A stretch of DNA of 64,000 nt from Bacteroidota bacterium (GTDB lineage: Bacteria > Bacteroidota > Bacteroidia > Flavobacteriales_F > PHOS-HE28). The stretch is taken from NCBI GenBank assembly GCA_014584605.1, contig JACTMO010000028.1, positions 1 to 64,000 of the forward strand, given 5' to 3'. The position numbers and the translations under genes were made by a program. Within the stretch, counting starts at the first letter, position 1; each line of letters starts with the position of its first letter. The notes under the pieces are model-generated. The model made no database searches, was not told where the DNA came from, and worked only from the letters and a program-made list of their open reading frames with translations. Below, piece by piece: positions 37,208 to 46,820 of this stretch.

Positions 37208-37486
37208 TCACTTGAGCATGTCGCCCACGTAGGGCATCAGGGCCAGGTGGCGGGCCCGCTTGACGGCCTGGCCCACCTTGCGCTGGTACTTCAGGCTGGT
37301 GCCGGTGAGGCGGCGGGGCAGCAGTTTGCCCTGCTCGTTCACGAAGCGCAGCAGGAAGTCCGCGTCCTTGTAATCGATGTACGTGATGCCAAGTTTCTTG
37401 AAGCGGCAGTACTTCTCCTTCTTGGTCTCGATGGCGATCGGCGTGAGGTACCGGATCTCGCCACCCGGGGCATTGTTCTCGGCCAT
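37208..37486 (-). CDS. rpsR: 30S ribosomal protein bS18
   Basis: A 92-residue small-subunit protein that pairs with bS6. Core segments [20 protein letters not shown] and [16 protein letters not shown] identify it. It begins 3 nt after the rpsF stop, so the two partner proteins are made together. Confidence 0.97.
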   Translation of the reverse strand: MAENNAPGGEIRYLTPIAIETKKEKYCRFKKLGITYIDYKDADFLLRFVNEQGKLLPRRLTGTSLKYQRKVGQAVKRARHLALMPYVGDMLK

Positions 37487-37489
37487 GGC

Positions 37490-37906
37490 TTAGTTGTTCT
37501 GTTCGTTGACGTTCTCCTCCTTGCGGCTGCGGCGTGCGGGGCGCTCGGCGGCGGGGGCATCGCCCGTGCCGCCGGCGGCCATCTTGTTGCGGCGGCGCTC
37601 GGCGAAGGCGACGTGGTGCTTGTCCATCTTCACGGTCATGAAGCGCAGCACCCGCTCATCGCGGCGGTACTCGGTCTCGAGCTTGTCCACGAAGGGGGCA
37701 TCGCTCTCGAACTCGAACAGGTGGTAGAAGCCCGTGGACTTCTTCTGGATGGGATACGCGAGCTTGCGCATCCCCCAGCTCTCTTCGTGGTGGACCTTGC
37801 CACGGCCTTTTTTGATCAGGTCTTTGAATTTCTTGACCGCCTCCTTTGTCTGGTCCTCAGACAAAACGGGAGTAAGGATGAAGACGGTCTCGTACCGGTT
37901 GGTCAT
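37490..37906 (-). CDS. rpsF: 30S ribosomal protein bS6
   Basis: A 138-residue small-subunit protein: RYETVFILTPVLSEDQ at the start and the core KLAYPIQKKSTGFYHLFEFE. The C-terminal about 35 residues form a longer-than-usual charged tail rich in Arg, Lys, Glu and Ala. The ATG at 37906 is the homologous start; the open frame before it is non-coding. First gene of its operon. Confidence 0.96.
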   Translation of the reverse strand: MTNRYETVFILTPVLSEDQTKEAVKKFKDLIKKGRGKVHHEESWGMRKLAYPIQKKSTGFYHLFEFESDAPFVDKLETEYRRDERVLRFMTVKMDKHHVAFAERRRNKMAAGGTGDAPAAERPARRSRKEENVNEQNN

Positions 37907-37929
37907 GGTACCTGGTGTGAAATGGGGTG

Positions 37930-37937
37930 CGAAGGTA
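37930..37937 (-). promoter_or_regulatory. Candidate -7 element TACCTTCG for the rpsF operon
   Basis: The minus strand reads TACCTTCG, 23 nt before the rpsF ATG. The leader between would be short, leaving little room for the S6:S18 autoregulatory RNA fold known in other phyla. Confidence 0.5.
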
Positions 37938-38129
37938 GGCATTTCCTCCTGAACCACAAGGCAGGCCGTCCCGAAGGCAGCCCGGGGCCAGGGGGCCTCC
38001 CCGCGCATAGCCCACTGCCCCCCGGGCACCGGCCCGGATGGACCGGCCGGGGCGACCGCGTCCCCACCTCCCCCCACCCTTGTCCACCGCTGTTGAGATC
38101 TCCACCCGTGCGACCTCCTGAAGCCCGGC

Positions 38130-38137
38130 TATCTTAG
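38130..38137 (+). promoter_or_regulatory. Candidate -7 element TATCTTAG for dnaX
   Basis: TATCTTAG, two bases off TAnnTTTG, 68 nt before the dnaX ATG. The 299 bp between rpsF and dnaX hold the two opposed promoters and nothing else I recognise. Confidence 0.35.
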
Positions 38138-38205
38138 CCGCCCGTCGCTTCGCCCTCCTCCCGGCCCCGACCCCGGCGTCCGGCCCAGGCAGCGGCGCAC
38201 CATCC

Positions 38206-39912
38206 ATGTCCGATCGCTTCATTGTCAGCGCCCGCAAGTACCGCCCGGTCACCTTCGATTCGGTGGTGGGTCAGGAGGCCGTGACCACCACGCTGATCAA
38301 CGCGATCCGCACCGGCCACCTCGCGCACGCCTTCCTGTTCACCGGCCCGCGGGGGGTGGGCAAGACCACCTGTGCCCGGATCCTGGCCAGGACCATCAAC
38401 TGCGAGAACCTGCGCGAGGACCTGGGCACCTGCGGGGAGTGCGGGCCCTGCCGCACCTTCGAGGAGGGCCACAGCCTCAACATCTACGAGCTGGACGCCG
38501 CCAGCAACAACAGCGTGGAGGACATCCGCAACCTGATCCTGCAGGTGTCCATAGCCCCGCAGGTGGGCACCAAGAAGGTGTACATCATCGACGAGGTGCA
38601 CATGCTCTCCCAGCAGGCCTTCAACGCCTTCCTGAAGACGCTGGAGGAGCCGCCCGCCTATGCCATCTTCATCCTGGCCACCACCGAGAAGCACAAGATC
38701 CTGCCCACGATCCTGAGCCGCTGTCAGGTCTTCGACTTCCGGCGGATCACCGTGGGCGGCATCGTGCGGCATCTGGCGGGCATTGCGGAGCAGGAAGGCA
38801 TCGAGGCCGAACCGCAAGCCCTGCATGTGATCGCCCAGAAGGCCGACGGGGGCCTGCGCGACGCGCTGAGCATCTTCGACCAGCTGGTGAGCTTCGCCGG
38901 CCGCCGGCTCACGTACAACGATGTGGTGGCGCACCTCAATGTGCTGGACCACGAGCACTATTTCCGCATCACCGATGCCCTGGCGGCCGGCGATGTGCCG
39001 GGGGTGCTGCTGGAGTTCGACGGCATCCTGCGCAACGGCTTCGACGGTAACACCTTCGTCACCGGGCTGGGCCGGCACCTGCGCGACCTGCTGGTGTGCC
39101 AGGACCCGCGCTCCGCGGTGCTGCTGGAAGTGAGCGAGGAGATCACCGCGCGGTACGTGGAACAGGCCGCCCGGGTGGACCGGCGGCTGATCCTGGCCGG
39201 TCTGGAACAGGTGGGCCGCTGCGATCAGCAGTACAAGTCCAGCAAGGACCCCCGGCTGCTGGTGGAGCTGACCCTGATCCAATTGTGCCGCAGCACGGCC
39301 CAGGCTGATGCCGCGGTGCCCGTGCCCGCAGGCGCGGAAAAAAAAAAGCCTGAGCCCGCTGCGCTGAGCGCCACACCGGCAACGCCGCCCGCCCCACCCC
39401 AGGCCGCACCGGGGCCCGCCCAGGCCCCCGCCCGCCGCCTGGCCCGCGGGGTGTCCCTGCGCGAAATGGCCGCCCCGCCCGAACCAAAGGCGGGAACCGG
39501 CCCCGGCGGCGAGAAGGCCGCATCCTCCCAGACCAAGGGACCGCCGAAACAGGTGCCCCAGGGGTTGCTGCAGAAGGTATGGCAGGACTTCGCCCTGGCC
39601 CGCAAACAGGAGGGGATGAACAGCCTGCACGCCACGCTCACCGCGCACGAGCCCGTCTCCGCCGGTCCGGACCTGGTCACCTTCGTCATCCAGAACGACG
39701 TGCAGGACCGCTATTTCCGGGAAGTGGGCCAGGAGCTCATGGCCTACCTGCGCACCGAGCTCGATACACCCGGCCTGGAACTGAAGGTGGTGAAGGAGGA
39801 TGTGACCGACCTGCGGCCCCGCTACACGCCCATGGACCGCTTCCGCATCCTGGCGGAGAAGAACCCGGCCCTGCTGAAGCTGAAGGACGAGCTCGACCTG
39901 GACCTGGGGTGA
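38206..39912 (+). CDS. dnaX: DNA polymerase III subunits gamma/tau
   Basis: A 568-residue clamp-loader ATPase in full-length (tau) form. The AAA+ module has Walker [10 protein letters not shown], a zinc-binding Cys cluster ([17 protein letters not shown]), Walker B IIDEVHML and sensor 1 ATTEKHKI. A helical domain III runs to about residue 370. A Pro/Ala-rich linker (about 375-450) contains a run of ten A (39338-39347, codons E378-K379-K380-K381) with stops right behind it in both other frames. Slippage there would give a gamma-like product of about 382 residues lacking the C-terminal polymerase/helicase-contact region. Start as in the family ([19 protein letters not shown]). Confidence 0.96.
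   Translation: MSDRFIVSARKYRPVTFDSVVGQEAVTTTLINAIRTGHLAHAFLFTGPRGVGKTTCARILARTINCENLREDLGTCGECGPCRTFEEGHSLNIYELDAASNNSVEDIRNLILQVSIAPQVGTKKVYIIDEVHMLSQQAFNAFLKTLEEPPAYAIFILATTEKHKILPTILSRCQVFDFRRITVGGIVRHLAGIAEQEGIEAEPQALHVIAQKADGGLRDALSIFDQLVSFAGRRLTYNDVVAHLNVLDHEHYFRITDALAAGDVPGVLLEFDGILRNGFDGNTFVTGLGRHLRDLLVCQDPRSAVLLEVSEEITARYVEQAARVDRRLILAGLEQVGRCDQQYKSSKDPRLLVELTLIQLCRSTAQADAAVPVPAGAEKKKPEPAALSATPATPPAPPQAAPGPAQAPARRLARGVSLREMAAPPEPKAGTGPGGEKAASSQTKGPPKQVPQGLLQKVWQDFALARKQEGMNSLHATLTAHEPVSAGPDLVTFVIQNDVQDRYFREVGQELMAYLRTELDTPGLELKVVKEDVTDLRPRYTPMDRFRILAEKNPALLKLKDELDLDLG
39338..39353 (+). promoter_or_regulatory. A10 slippery run with immediate -1-frame stop (putative dnaX recoding site)
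   Basis: Ten consecutive A (39338-39347), the longest homopolymer I see in this GC-rich window, at the boundary between the ATPase part and the tau tail. One extra A, or a -1 ribosomal shift on A AAA AAG, leads to GCC TGA (stop 39351-39353); loss of one A leads to a stop at 39365-39367. Confidence 0.7.
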
Positions 39913-40042
39913 GGCCGCTTCGCACCGGCGCAGCCAACACCACAGGTCGCCCGCACCGGCCTGTAAAAAGCAGCCCCTCGCCTCGTTCGCCGGTGAAGGT
40001 CCGGAACGGTAGGAACGCAGTGGCGGAGAAGGACCTGAAGGG

Positions 40043-40050
40043 TACTTTCG
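40043..40050 (+). promoter_or_regulatory. Candidate -7 element TACTTTCG for icd
   Basis: TACTTTCG, one base off TAnnTTTG, 23 nt before the ATG at 40074. Confidence 0.45.
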
Positions 40051-40073
40051 CGCACCCAAACCAAGCCCGGAAG

Positions 40074-41300
40074 ATGTCGAAGATCAAGGTGACCCAGCCC
40101 GTTGTGGAGCTCGATGGCGATGAGATGACCCGCATCATTTGGAAGTGGATCAAGGACCAGTTGATCCTGCCGTACGTGGATTTGCCCATTGCGTACTACG
40201 ATCTGGGCATCGAGAACCGCGACCGCACGGACGACAAAGTGACCGTGGAGAGCGCCAAGGCCATCCTGAAGCACAGCGTGGGCATCAAGTGCGCCACCAT
40301 CACGCCGGACGAGGCGCGGGTGAAGGAGTTCGGCCTGAAACAGATGTGGAAGAGCCCCAACGGCACCATCCGCAACATCCTCAACGGCACCGTGTTCCGC
40401 GAGCCCATCGTGATCAGCAACATCCCGCGCCTGGTGCCGGGGTGGACGCAGCCCATCGTGATCGGTCGCCACGCCTTCGGCGACCAGTACCGCGCCACCG
40501 ATGCCGTGATCCAGGGGAAGGGCAAGCTCACCATGACCTTCACGCCCGAGAACGGCGGCAGCCCCACCACGTGGGACGTGTACCAGTTCGACGGCAACGG
40601 CGTGGCGCTGAGCATGTACAACACCGATGAGAGCATCGAAGGCTTCGCGATGAGCTGCTTCAACCTGGCGCTCAGCAAGAAGTGGCCGCTCTACCTCAGC
40701 ACCAAGAACACCATCCTCAAGAAGTACGACGGCCGCTTCAAGGACATCTTCGCGGACATCTACCAGAAGCACTTCAAGGCCGATTTCGAGAAGGCCGGCA
40801 TCGTGTACGAGCACCGCCTGATCGACGACATGGTGGCCAGCGCCATGAAGTGGAGCGGCGGCTTCGTGTGGGCCTGCAAGAACTACGATGGCGACGTGCA
40901 GAGCGACACCGTGGCGCAGGGTTTCGGCTCGCTGGGCCTGATGACCAGCGTGCTCATCACCCCGGACGGGAAGACCATGGAGGCCGAGGCCGCCCACGGC
41001 ACCGTGACGCGCCACTACCGCCTTCACCAGCAAGGCAAGCCCACGAGCACCAACCCCATCGCCAGCATCTTCGCCTGGACGCGCGGCCTGGCCTTCCGCG
41101 GCAAGCTGGACGGCAACCCGGCCCTGATCGACTTCTGCACCAGGCTGGAACAGGTGTGCATCCGCACCGTGGAGAGCGGCCGCATGACCAAGGACCTGGC
41201 CGTGTGCATCCACGGCGACAAGGTGACGGCGGACAAGTACCTCACCACGGAAGCCTTCATGGCGGCCCTGCGCGAGGAGCTGGACCGCAGCGTGGCGTGA
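40074..41300 (+). CDS. icd: Isocitrate dehydrogenase (NADP+), eukaryotic-like dimeric type
   Basis: A 408-residue TCA-cycle enzyme oxidising isocitrate to 2-oxoglutarate and CO2 with NADP+. The N-terminal [14 protein letters not shown], the substrate loop [19 protein letters not shown] and the cofactor region [11 protein letters not shown] with [15 protein letters not shown] are those of the dimeric type shared with eukaryotes. The start is the ATG at 40074, since no homology is seen upstream. A terminator-like hairpin follows directly. Confidence 0.97.
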   Translation: MSKIKVTQPVVELDGDEMTRIIWKWIKDQLILPYVDLPIAYYDLGIENRDRTDDKVTVESAKAILKHSVGIKCATITPDEARVKEFGLKQMWKSPNGTIRNILNGTVFREPIVISNIPRLVPGWTQPIVIGRHAFGDQYRATDAVIQGKGKLTMTFTPENGGSPTTWDVYQFDGNGVALSMYNTDESIEGFAMSCFNLALSKKWPLYLSTKNTILKKYDGRFKDIFADIYQKHFKADFEKAGIVYEHRLIDDMVASAMKWSGGFVWACKNYDGDVQSDTVAQGFGSLGLMTSVLITPDGKTMEAEAAHGTVTRHYRLHQQGKPTSTNPIASIFAWTRGLAFRGKLDGNPALIDFCTRLEQVCIRTVESGRMTKDLAVCIHGDKVTADKYLTTEAFMAALREELDRSVA

Positions 41301-41302
41301 TG

Positions 41303-41341
41303 GCCGGGACGGGCAGGGGCCCCTGCAGGTCCGTGCCCGGC
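41303..41341 (+). terminator. GC-rich hairpin after icd
   Basis: Outer arms gccggg/cccggc and acgg/ccgt with an inner gcagggg/cccctgc element; begins 2 nt after the icd stop and ends 8 nt before the next promoter octamer. No T-tract. Confidence 0.5.
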
Positions 41342-41349
41342 GGCCGGTC

Positions 41350-41357
41350 TACCTTTG
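41350..41357 (+). promoter_or_regulatory. -7 element TACCTTTG, 4 nt before an ATG
   Basis: Perfect TAnnTTTG match; the ATG at 41362 follows after 4 nt, implying a leaderless or near-leaderless mRNA. Confidence 0.6.
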
Positions 41358-41361
41358 GCCC

Positions 41362-41937
41362 ATGCGCCGCACGTGCTTGATCCTGGCCCTGGCCGCGCTG
41401 TGCGGGCGGGTGCTGGCCCAGGACTACGTGGACACGACGGCCGTGCGGCCCAAGCCCGCCGCGGACCAGCCCCGCAAGTGGAAGGACCGCATCTGGTTCG
41501 GCGGGGGCGTGGGCCTGGCCTTCGGCTCGGTGACCAACATCGCCGTGGAGCCCATGCTCGGCTACAAGATCACACGCAACGGCAAGCTCTCCGCAGGAGT
41601 GGGCCTCAGCTACCAGTACTTCAGGGACAACCGCTACACCCCCGTCTTCGAGACCAGCGTGTACGGCGGACGGATCTTTTCCCGCTACCGGATCATCGAC
41701 CAGCTCTTCGCGCACGTGGAGTACTGCCAGTTGAACTATGAGCTGTACGATGCGGCCCTTAAGGAGCTCCGCCGCACCTGGGTCCCTTTCCTGCTGGTGG
41801 GCGGCGGCTACTCGGCCCACCTGGGCGGAGGCACCTACCTCACGGCCACGGTGCTCTTCGACGTGATCCAGGACCCGAACGGTCCCAACCGGGGCGGTGA
41901 GCCCTGGATCGGTGTGGGTGTGGGCTTCGGGTTCTGA
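41362..41937 (+). CDS. Hypothetical outer-membrane barrel-like protein
   Basis: A 191-residue protein with a signal peptide (about 1-20, ending RVLAQ) and a series of amphipathic strands (WFGGGVGLAFGSV, GVGLSYQYF, VEYCQLNYELY) ending in WIGVGVGFGF, the terminal Phe expected of outer-membrane barrels. I do not recognise a named family. It precedes the polyene cluster but has its own promoter, and its link to the cluster is unclear. Confidence 0.7.
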   Translation: MRRTCLILALAALCGRVLAQDYVDTTAVRPKPAADQPRKWKDRIWFGGGVGLAFGSVTNIAVEPMLGYKITRNGKLSAGVGLSYQYFRDNRYTPVFETSVYGGRIFSRYRIIDQLFAHVEYCQLNYELYDAALKELRRTWVPFLLVGGGYSAHLGGGTYLTATVLFDVIQDPNGPNRGGEPWIGVGVGFGF

Positions 41938-41964
41938 GCCGTCGCCGCCCCCCTGCACCCCGGT

Positions 41965-41972
41965 TAGCTTTG
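41965..41972 (+). promoter_or_regulatory. -7 element TAGCTTTG for the C45 gene and downstream operon
   Basis: Perfect TAnnTTTG match, 8 nt before the ATG at 41981; it likely drives the overlapping genes up to 46677. Confidence 0.6.
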
Positions 41973-41980
41973 GCTCCGCG

Positions 41981-43672
41981 ATGCCGCGCCTTCTCCGCGT
42001 CCTGATCACCCTGCCGCTCCTGATGGTGGAGCTCGTCCTCGGCGTGGCCGTGGCCACCCTGCCCCTGCTGTTGCTGGACATGCGGCTCACCCCGCCGCTG
42101 GCCGATGGGGAGGCGGCCGGGCTGCCCGCGCGCGAGCCCTTCGGCGATGGTGGCTGGCGCACCGCCAACGGCTGGCTTGCACCCACGCCCGATGGTCTGT
42201 GGGAGGCCTATGTGCAGGGGGGCGACCTGGAGCGCGGGCTGGCCATCGGGTCCCTGGCCCGCGAGCTCATCCACCGCCAGGAAGAGCTCTTCGTGCAACG
42301 CATCCGGCTGCTGGTGCCGGACCCCGGCCGGCTGGCCTGGCTGCGCCACTTCATCGGCTTCTTCAACCGCGACCTCGAGGAGCACGTGCCCCTGGAATAC
42401 CGGCGCGAGATCTACGGCGAGAGCCGCGCCTTCGACCCGGCCTTCGACGCCATCGGCACCGGCTACGAACGGGCCCTCAACTACCACGCGGCGCACGACA
42501 TCGGCCATGCGTTGCAGGACCTGGCCTTCGTGGGCTGCACCAGCTTCGCCGCCTGGGGTGGGCGCACGGCCGACGGGCAGTTGCTGATCGGCCGCAACTT
42601 CGACTTCCACCTGGGCGAGGAATTCGCCTGCGACAAGCTGGTGCTGGCCGTGCGGCCCGACAGCGGGCACCCCTTCGTCACCGTCACCTGGGCCGGCATG
42701 CTGGGCGCCGTGAGCGGCATGAACCTCGAGGGCCTCACCGTCACCATCAACGCCTCGCGTTCGGCCCTGCCCACCGGCGCACGCACGCCCATCAGCCTGC
42801 TGGCGCGCGAGATCCTGCAGCATGCGGCCACGGTGGACCAGGCCGTGGCCATCGCACGGCGCCGCGAGGTCTTCGTGAGCGAGAGCATCCTGGTGGGCTC
42901 GGCGCGTGATGGGCGTGCGGTGGTGATCGAGAAGGCACCGGACGGCATGGGCGTGTACGACCCCGGCAACGGGCTGGTGGTCTGCGCCAACCACTACCAG
43001 AGCGAGACCTTCTTCGGCTCGCCGACCAATCAGGCCAACCTGCGCGAGAGCGACAGCATGGCGCGTTACCGCCGTATGCGGACGCTGGCGGTCACCGCCC
43101 CCCCGCTCACCCCTGCGGACGCGGTGCGTCTGTTGCGCGAGCGGCGCGGCCCGGAAGGCCAGGACGTGGGCCTGGGCAACCCCATCGCCATCGACCAGCT
43201 GATCGCGCACCACAGTGTGGTGATGGAGCCGGGGCGGCGGCGGCTCTGGCTGGGCACCGGCCCCTGGACCCTGGGCACCTTCCGCTGTTACGACCTGCGG
43301 GCCATCTTTGCCCGCCACAGCCCGACGCCCGTGCCCTCCCCCCTGCACCGCCCCGAGACCCTGCCTGCCGACACCCTGCTGGCCTCCCCGGCCATGGGCG
43401 ACCTGGTGTGGCACCGCGCCATGCGGGCGGCCCTGCTGGAGCGCCGGGTCACCGGTCGCGTGTACCGCCTGGCCCCCGAGGACGAACGGGACTACGTGCG
43501 CACCGACGCGCACAACGCCATCACCTACAGCGACCTGGCGCAATGGTACCACGCCCTCGGTGACCGGGAGCGTGCGTCGATGTACTACCGGGAAGCGCTC
43601 GCCCGCACCGTGGCCAGCCCCGCCGAACGCCGCACGCTTCAACAGGCCCTGGCCGCATGCGCCCAGAACTGA
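41981..43672 (+). CDS. C45-family Ntn-type hydrolase/acyltransferase
   Basis: A 563-residue protein with an N-terminal helix (about 5-30) and a C45 (penicillin acyltransferase/acid-ceramidase-like) domain. The likely self-cleaving nucleophile is C186 in FVGCTSFAAWG; further family blocks are LIGRNFDFH and GLTVTINASRSALP, and ANHYQSE. Processing would release a 185-residue membrane-attached N-part. Enzymes of this fold form or cleave amide bonds to acyl chains. It overlaps the ligase gene by 16 bp, so it belongs to the cluster; a role in attaching or releasing the polyene is inference only. Confidence 0.85.
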   Translation: MPRLLRVLITLPLLMVELVLGVAVATLPLLLLDMRLTPPLADGEAAGLPAREPFGDGGWRTANGWLAPTPDGLWEAYVQGGDLERGLAIGSLARELIHRQEELFVQRIRLLVPDPGRLAWLRHFIGFFNRDLEEHVPLEYRREIYGESRAFDPAFDAIGTGYERALNYHAAHDIGHALQDLAFVGCTSFAAWGGRTADGQLLIGRNFDFHLGEEFACDKLVLAVRPDSGHPFVTVTWAGMLGAVSGMNLEGLTVTINASRSALPTGARTPISLLAREILQHAATVDQAVAIARRREVFVSESILVGSARDGRAVVIEKAPDGMGVYDPGNGLVVCANHYQSETFFGSPTNQANLRESDSMARYRRMRTLAVTAPPLTPADAVRLLRERRGPEGQDVGLGNPIAIDQLIAHHSVVMEPGRRRLWLGTGPWTLGTFRCYDLRAIFARHSPTPVPSPLHRPETLPADTLLASPAMGDLVWHRAMRAALLERRVTGRVYRLAPEDERDYVRTDAHNAITYSDLAQWYHALGDRERASMYYREALARTVASPAERRTLQQALAACAQN

Positions 43673-44964
43673 TGCTGCCCAAGGGCCTCGACGCCGGGGC
43701 CGTCGCTGCACGACAGGACCGCCTGCTGCGCGAGCACGTGGCCCGGCTGGCCGACCGGTCCCCGCACTACAGGCGCCTTTTCAAGGAGCTCGGCCTGCAA
43801 CCGGGCGACATCAAGGGCACGGCCGACCTGCACCTGCTGCCCTTCACGCGCAACACCGACCTGGAGCAGGCCAGCGATGCCATGCTGTGCGTGGAGCGCC
43901 GGGCGGTGATCGACCACGTGACCACCTCGGGCACCACCGGGCGGCCCGTGGCCCTGCTGCTCGACGAGCCCGACCTGGAACGGCTCACCGCCAACGAGCA
44001 CAACTCGCTGCTGATGGCCGGCGTGACGCGCGACGACGTGGTGCAGTTGATGACCACCCTGGACCGCCGCTTCATGGCCGGCCTGGCCTACTTCCTGGGC
44101 ACCCGGGCGCTCGGTGCCGGCCTGGTGCGCGTGGGGCCCGGGGCCGCCGCGCTCCAGTGGGACAGTATCCACCGCTTCGGAAGCACCGTGCTGGTGGTGG
44201 TGCCCAGCTTCCTGGTGAAGCTGCTCGAACATGCCCGCGCCCACGGCATCGACCCCGCCCGCAGCACCGTACGCAAGGCCATCTGCATCGGCGAGCCCAT
44301 CCACGGCCCCGACGGCGGGTGGAACAACCTGGGCCGGCGCATCAAGGCGGACTGGGACATCGAGCTGCTCGGCACCTACGCCAGCACCGAGATGGCCACG
44401 GCCTGCACCGAGACCCACGAGGGCGGCGGCCACGCCGTACAACCCCAGCTGATGCTGGTGGAAGTGCTGGACGAGCACGACCGGCCCGTGGCGCACGGCC
44501 AGGCGGGCGATGTGGTGGCCACCCCCTTCCACGTGAGTGCCATGCCCTTGTTGCGCTACCGCACGGGCGACATCTGCGTGCGCTACGACGGGGCCATGGA
44601 CGGACGCGGCGGCGGCCTTCACCTGGGGCCCGTGCTGGGCCGGCGGCAGCATCGCCTCAAAGTGCGCGGCACCACGCTCTTCCCGGCGCAGGTGCTGGAC
44701 GCCATCAACGCCCTGCCGGTGATCCCTACCTTCGTCGTCGTCTGCACCACCGACGAACTGGGGGGCGACGACCTGGAGGTGCTGCTCGACCTCGAGGGCG
44801 ATGCGCTGGAGGCCTGCCGTGAGCATCTGCGGGCCGCGCTGCGAGTCGCCCCCCGGATGACCACCCTGCCCGGCGCCGCCATCGAGACGCTCAAGTGGCC
44901 CAAGGACAGCCGCAAACCCCAGCTCTTCATCGACCGGCGCGAAAAAGGTCTGCACATCCCATGA
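43657..44964 (+). CDS. PaaK-like acyl-activating ligase (ANL superfamily)
   Basis: A 435-residue adenylate-forming enzyme of the phenylacetate-CoA ligase type. The phosphate-binding loop is TTSGTTGRP (about 89-97), the second core motif is TYASTEMA, and LRYRTGDI is the hinge region. It would activate an aryl acid as adenylate for loading to CoA or ACP. Next to a tyrosine ammonia-lyase, p-coumarate is the most plausible substrate (inference). It overlaps genes on both sides (16 bp before, ATGA after), so it is made as part of a tight operon. Confidence 0.88.
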   Translation: MRPELMLPKGLDAGAVAARQDRLLREHVARLADRSPHYRRLFKELGLQPGDIKGTADLHLLPFTRNTDLEQASDAMLCVERRAVIDHVTTSGTTGRPVALLLDEPDLERLTANEHNSLLMAGVTRDDVVQLMTTLDRRFMAGLAYFLGTRALGAGLVRVGPGAAALQWDSIHRFGSTVLVVVPSFLVKLLEHARAHGIDPARSTVRKAICIGEPIHGPDGGWNNLGRRIKADWDIELLGTYASTEMATACTETHEGGGHAVQPQLMLVEVLDEHDRPVAHGQAGDVVATPFHVSAMPLLRYRTGDICVRYDGAMDGRGGGLHLGPVLGRRQHRLKVRGTTLFPAQVLDAINALPVIPTFVVVCTTDELGGDDLEVLLDLEGDALEACREHLRAALRVAPRMTTLPGAAIETLKWPKDSRKPQLFIDRREKGLHIP

Positions 44965-45569
44965 ACGGACGTCTGCTCCCCCTCCTCCTCACGGCCCTGC
45001 TGGCCCCTTCCGCCCGCGGGCAACAAAGCAGCCTGGCCGACCTGCTCGCCGACAAGGTGGGCCTGACCTGTATCGGCGTGGACTACTCGGCCACCCGGTT
45101 CACCCCGCGCTACAAGTTCGGTCCGCTCGACGAGGCCGGCCCGGCCTTCTTCAACCGGTGGAACATGCTCTTGGAGACCGAGCCCGACAAGTACACACCC
45201 TGCCCGCAGCTCAAGGTGAACGACTGCAAGGTGGTCACCAGCTATGTGGAACCGGTGAACCGCGAGGTGAAGGTGCCCGAGGTCTGGAACAAGCCCGAGC
45301 TGGGTCCCGAAGGCGTGCAGGAGCTTGTGTCGCGCTACCGCACCGAGGACCAGCCCGGCATCGGCATGGTGTACATCGCCATCAAGTACGACGCACCGGC
45401 CGAGCGGGCGGACTATTTCGTCACCTTCTTCGACATGGCCACCCGCCAGGTGCTCCACACCGAGAAGGTGAGCGCCGAACCCGGAGGTGCGGGCCTGCGC
45501 AACTACTGGGCCTCCACGATCATCAAGGTGAACGAGCAGCTCAAGGGCATCCGCAAGAAACTCCAGTGA
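44961..45569 (+). CDS. Hypothetical secreted protein in the polyene cluster
   Basis: A 202-residue protein with a signal peptide (about 1-20, ending SARGQ). The mature part is mixed alpha/beta with IGVDYSATRF near the start and FVTFFDMATRQVLHTEKV near the end; I do not recognise a domain. Its start overlaps the ligase stop (ATGA). A periplasmic or outer-membrane helper for the pigment is possible but unsupported. Confidence 0.7.
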   Translation: MNGRLLPLLLTALLAPSARGQQSSLADLLADKVGLTCIGVDYSATRFTPRYKFGPLDEAGPAFFNRWNMLLETEPDKYTPCPQLKVNDCKVVTSYVEPVNREVKVPEVWNKPELGPEGVQELVSRYRTEDQPGIGMVYIAIKYDAPAERADYFVTFFDMATRQVLHTEKVSAEPGGAGLRNYWASTIIKVNEQLKGIRKKLQ

Positions 45570-45582
45570 CCCAGCAGGGAAC

Positions 45583-46677
45583 ATGACCAGGACGGCATCG
45601 AAGCCAAGGCCGGCGCGCACGGCACGCAAGGAACTGACCGCAGTGGAGGCCAAGGCCGCCGCCCAGCGCATCGCCTTCGGGCCCATGGTCTTCCAGACCT
45701 GCTGGACCATGCAACGCAAAGGGCTGTTCCGCGCCCTCGCCCAGTCCGGCACCAAGGGGCTCACCCGCAAGGAGCTGGCCGAAGCCACGGGGCTTTCGGC
45801 CTATGCGGTTATGGTACTGACGGACATGGCCCTCACCGCCGACGTGCTGGCGATGAACGACGGCCGCATGGTGCTGACCAAGACCGGCGTGATGCTCGCC
45901 TTCGACGACATGACGCAGGTGAACATGGACTTCACGGGCGACGTGTGCTTCGCCGGGCTGGCCCATCTGGAGGAGGCCCTGGTGCAAGGCCGTCCGGTCG
46001 GCCTGCAGGTCTTCGGCGACTGGCCCACGGTGTACCAGGGACTGGCCCACCTGCCCGAACACGTGCGCCGCAGCTGGTTCGACTTCGACCACTATTACAG
46101 CGACCATTCGTTCCCGCCGGCACTGGAGATCGTGTTCCGCGAGCGGCCGAAGGTGGTGATGGACGTGGGGGGCAACACGGGCAAGTGGGCCCTGTGCTGC
46201 CTGCGTCATGATCCCCAGGTGCGGATGATGGTCGTGGACCTTCCCGGCCAGCTGCGCGAGGTGGAGCGCAACGTGCGGGCCGCCGGCCTCAGCGACCGCC
46301 TCACCACGGTGGCGGCGGACATGCTGGACCCGGCGAGCGTTCTGCCCGAGGGTGCGGACGCCATCTGGATGAGCCAGTTCCTGGACTGCTTCGGCGAGGA
46401 CGAGATCGTGGCCATCCTGCGCAAGGCCCGGACGGTGATGCGGCGCGGCATGCCGCTGTACATCATGGAGACCTTCATCGACCGCCAGCGTTTCGAGGCG
46501 GCCTCGTTCGCACTGGCGGCCACCTCGCTCTACTTCACGGCCATGGCCAACGGCAACAGCCGCATGTACCGGGCGGAGCACTTTGCCCCGCTGGTGGAGG
46601 CCGCCGGTCTGCGCGTGGTGGAGGAGCACGACAACGTGGGCCAGGGCCACAGCATCTGGCGCTGCGAGCTGCCCTGA
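45583..46677 (+). CDS. SAM-dependent O-methyltransferase-like enzyme
   Basis: A 364-residue enzyme of the plant/bacterial O-methyltransferase (Methyltransf_2) layout: a winged-helix-like N-domain (about 25-110; TRKELAEATGLSAYAVMVL), then the catalytic domain with SAM-binding VVMDVGGNTGK (about 191-201), an acidic VVDLPGQL after strand 2, and FLDCFGEDEIV after strand 4. Ring O-methylation of an aryl head group is known for related pigment pathways, so this is the likely substrate class. It is 13 bp after the previous gene. Confidence 0.85.
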   Translation: MTRTASKPRPARTARKELTAVEAKAAAQRIAFGPMVFQTCWTMQRKGLFRALAQSGTKGLTRKELAEATGLSAYAVMVLTDMALTADVLAMNDGRMVLTKTGVMLAFDDMTQVNMDFTGDVCFAGLAHLEEALVQGRPVGLQVFGDWPTVYQGLAHLPEHVRRSWFDFDHYYSDHSFPPALEIVFRERPKVVMDVGGNTGKWALCCLRHDPQVRMMVVDLPGQLREVERNVRAAGLSDRLTTVAADMLDPASVLPEGADAIWMSQFLDCFGEDEIVAILRKARTVMRRGMPLYIMETFIDRQRFEAASFALAATSLYFTAMANGNSRMYRAEHFAPLVEAAGLRVVEEHDNVGQGHSIWRCELP

Positions 46678-46820
46678 GGTGCCATTGGCGCGTTCCCCAT
46701 CACCGGCTCCGGTCCCGTACCGCCACTTGCTCCCCCGCGGCCGCCACCTGCTCGGCGGGGCTCACGCCACCCCCTGCCGAGGGCCTTGCTTTGGGTCACC
46801 AACGAACCCCGACCCGCGCC

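Noticed and set aside
37907-38205. S6:S18 ribosomal leader RNA before rpsF
   Set aside because: The candidate promoter leaves only about 23 nt of leader, and I could not fold a convincing structure by eye.
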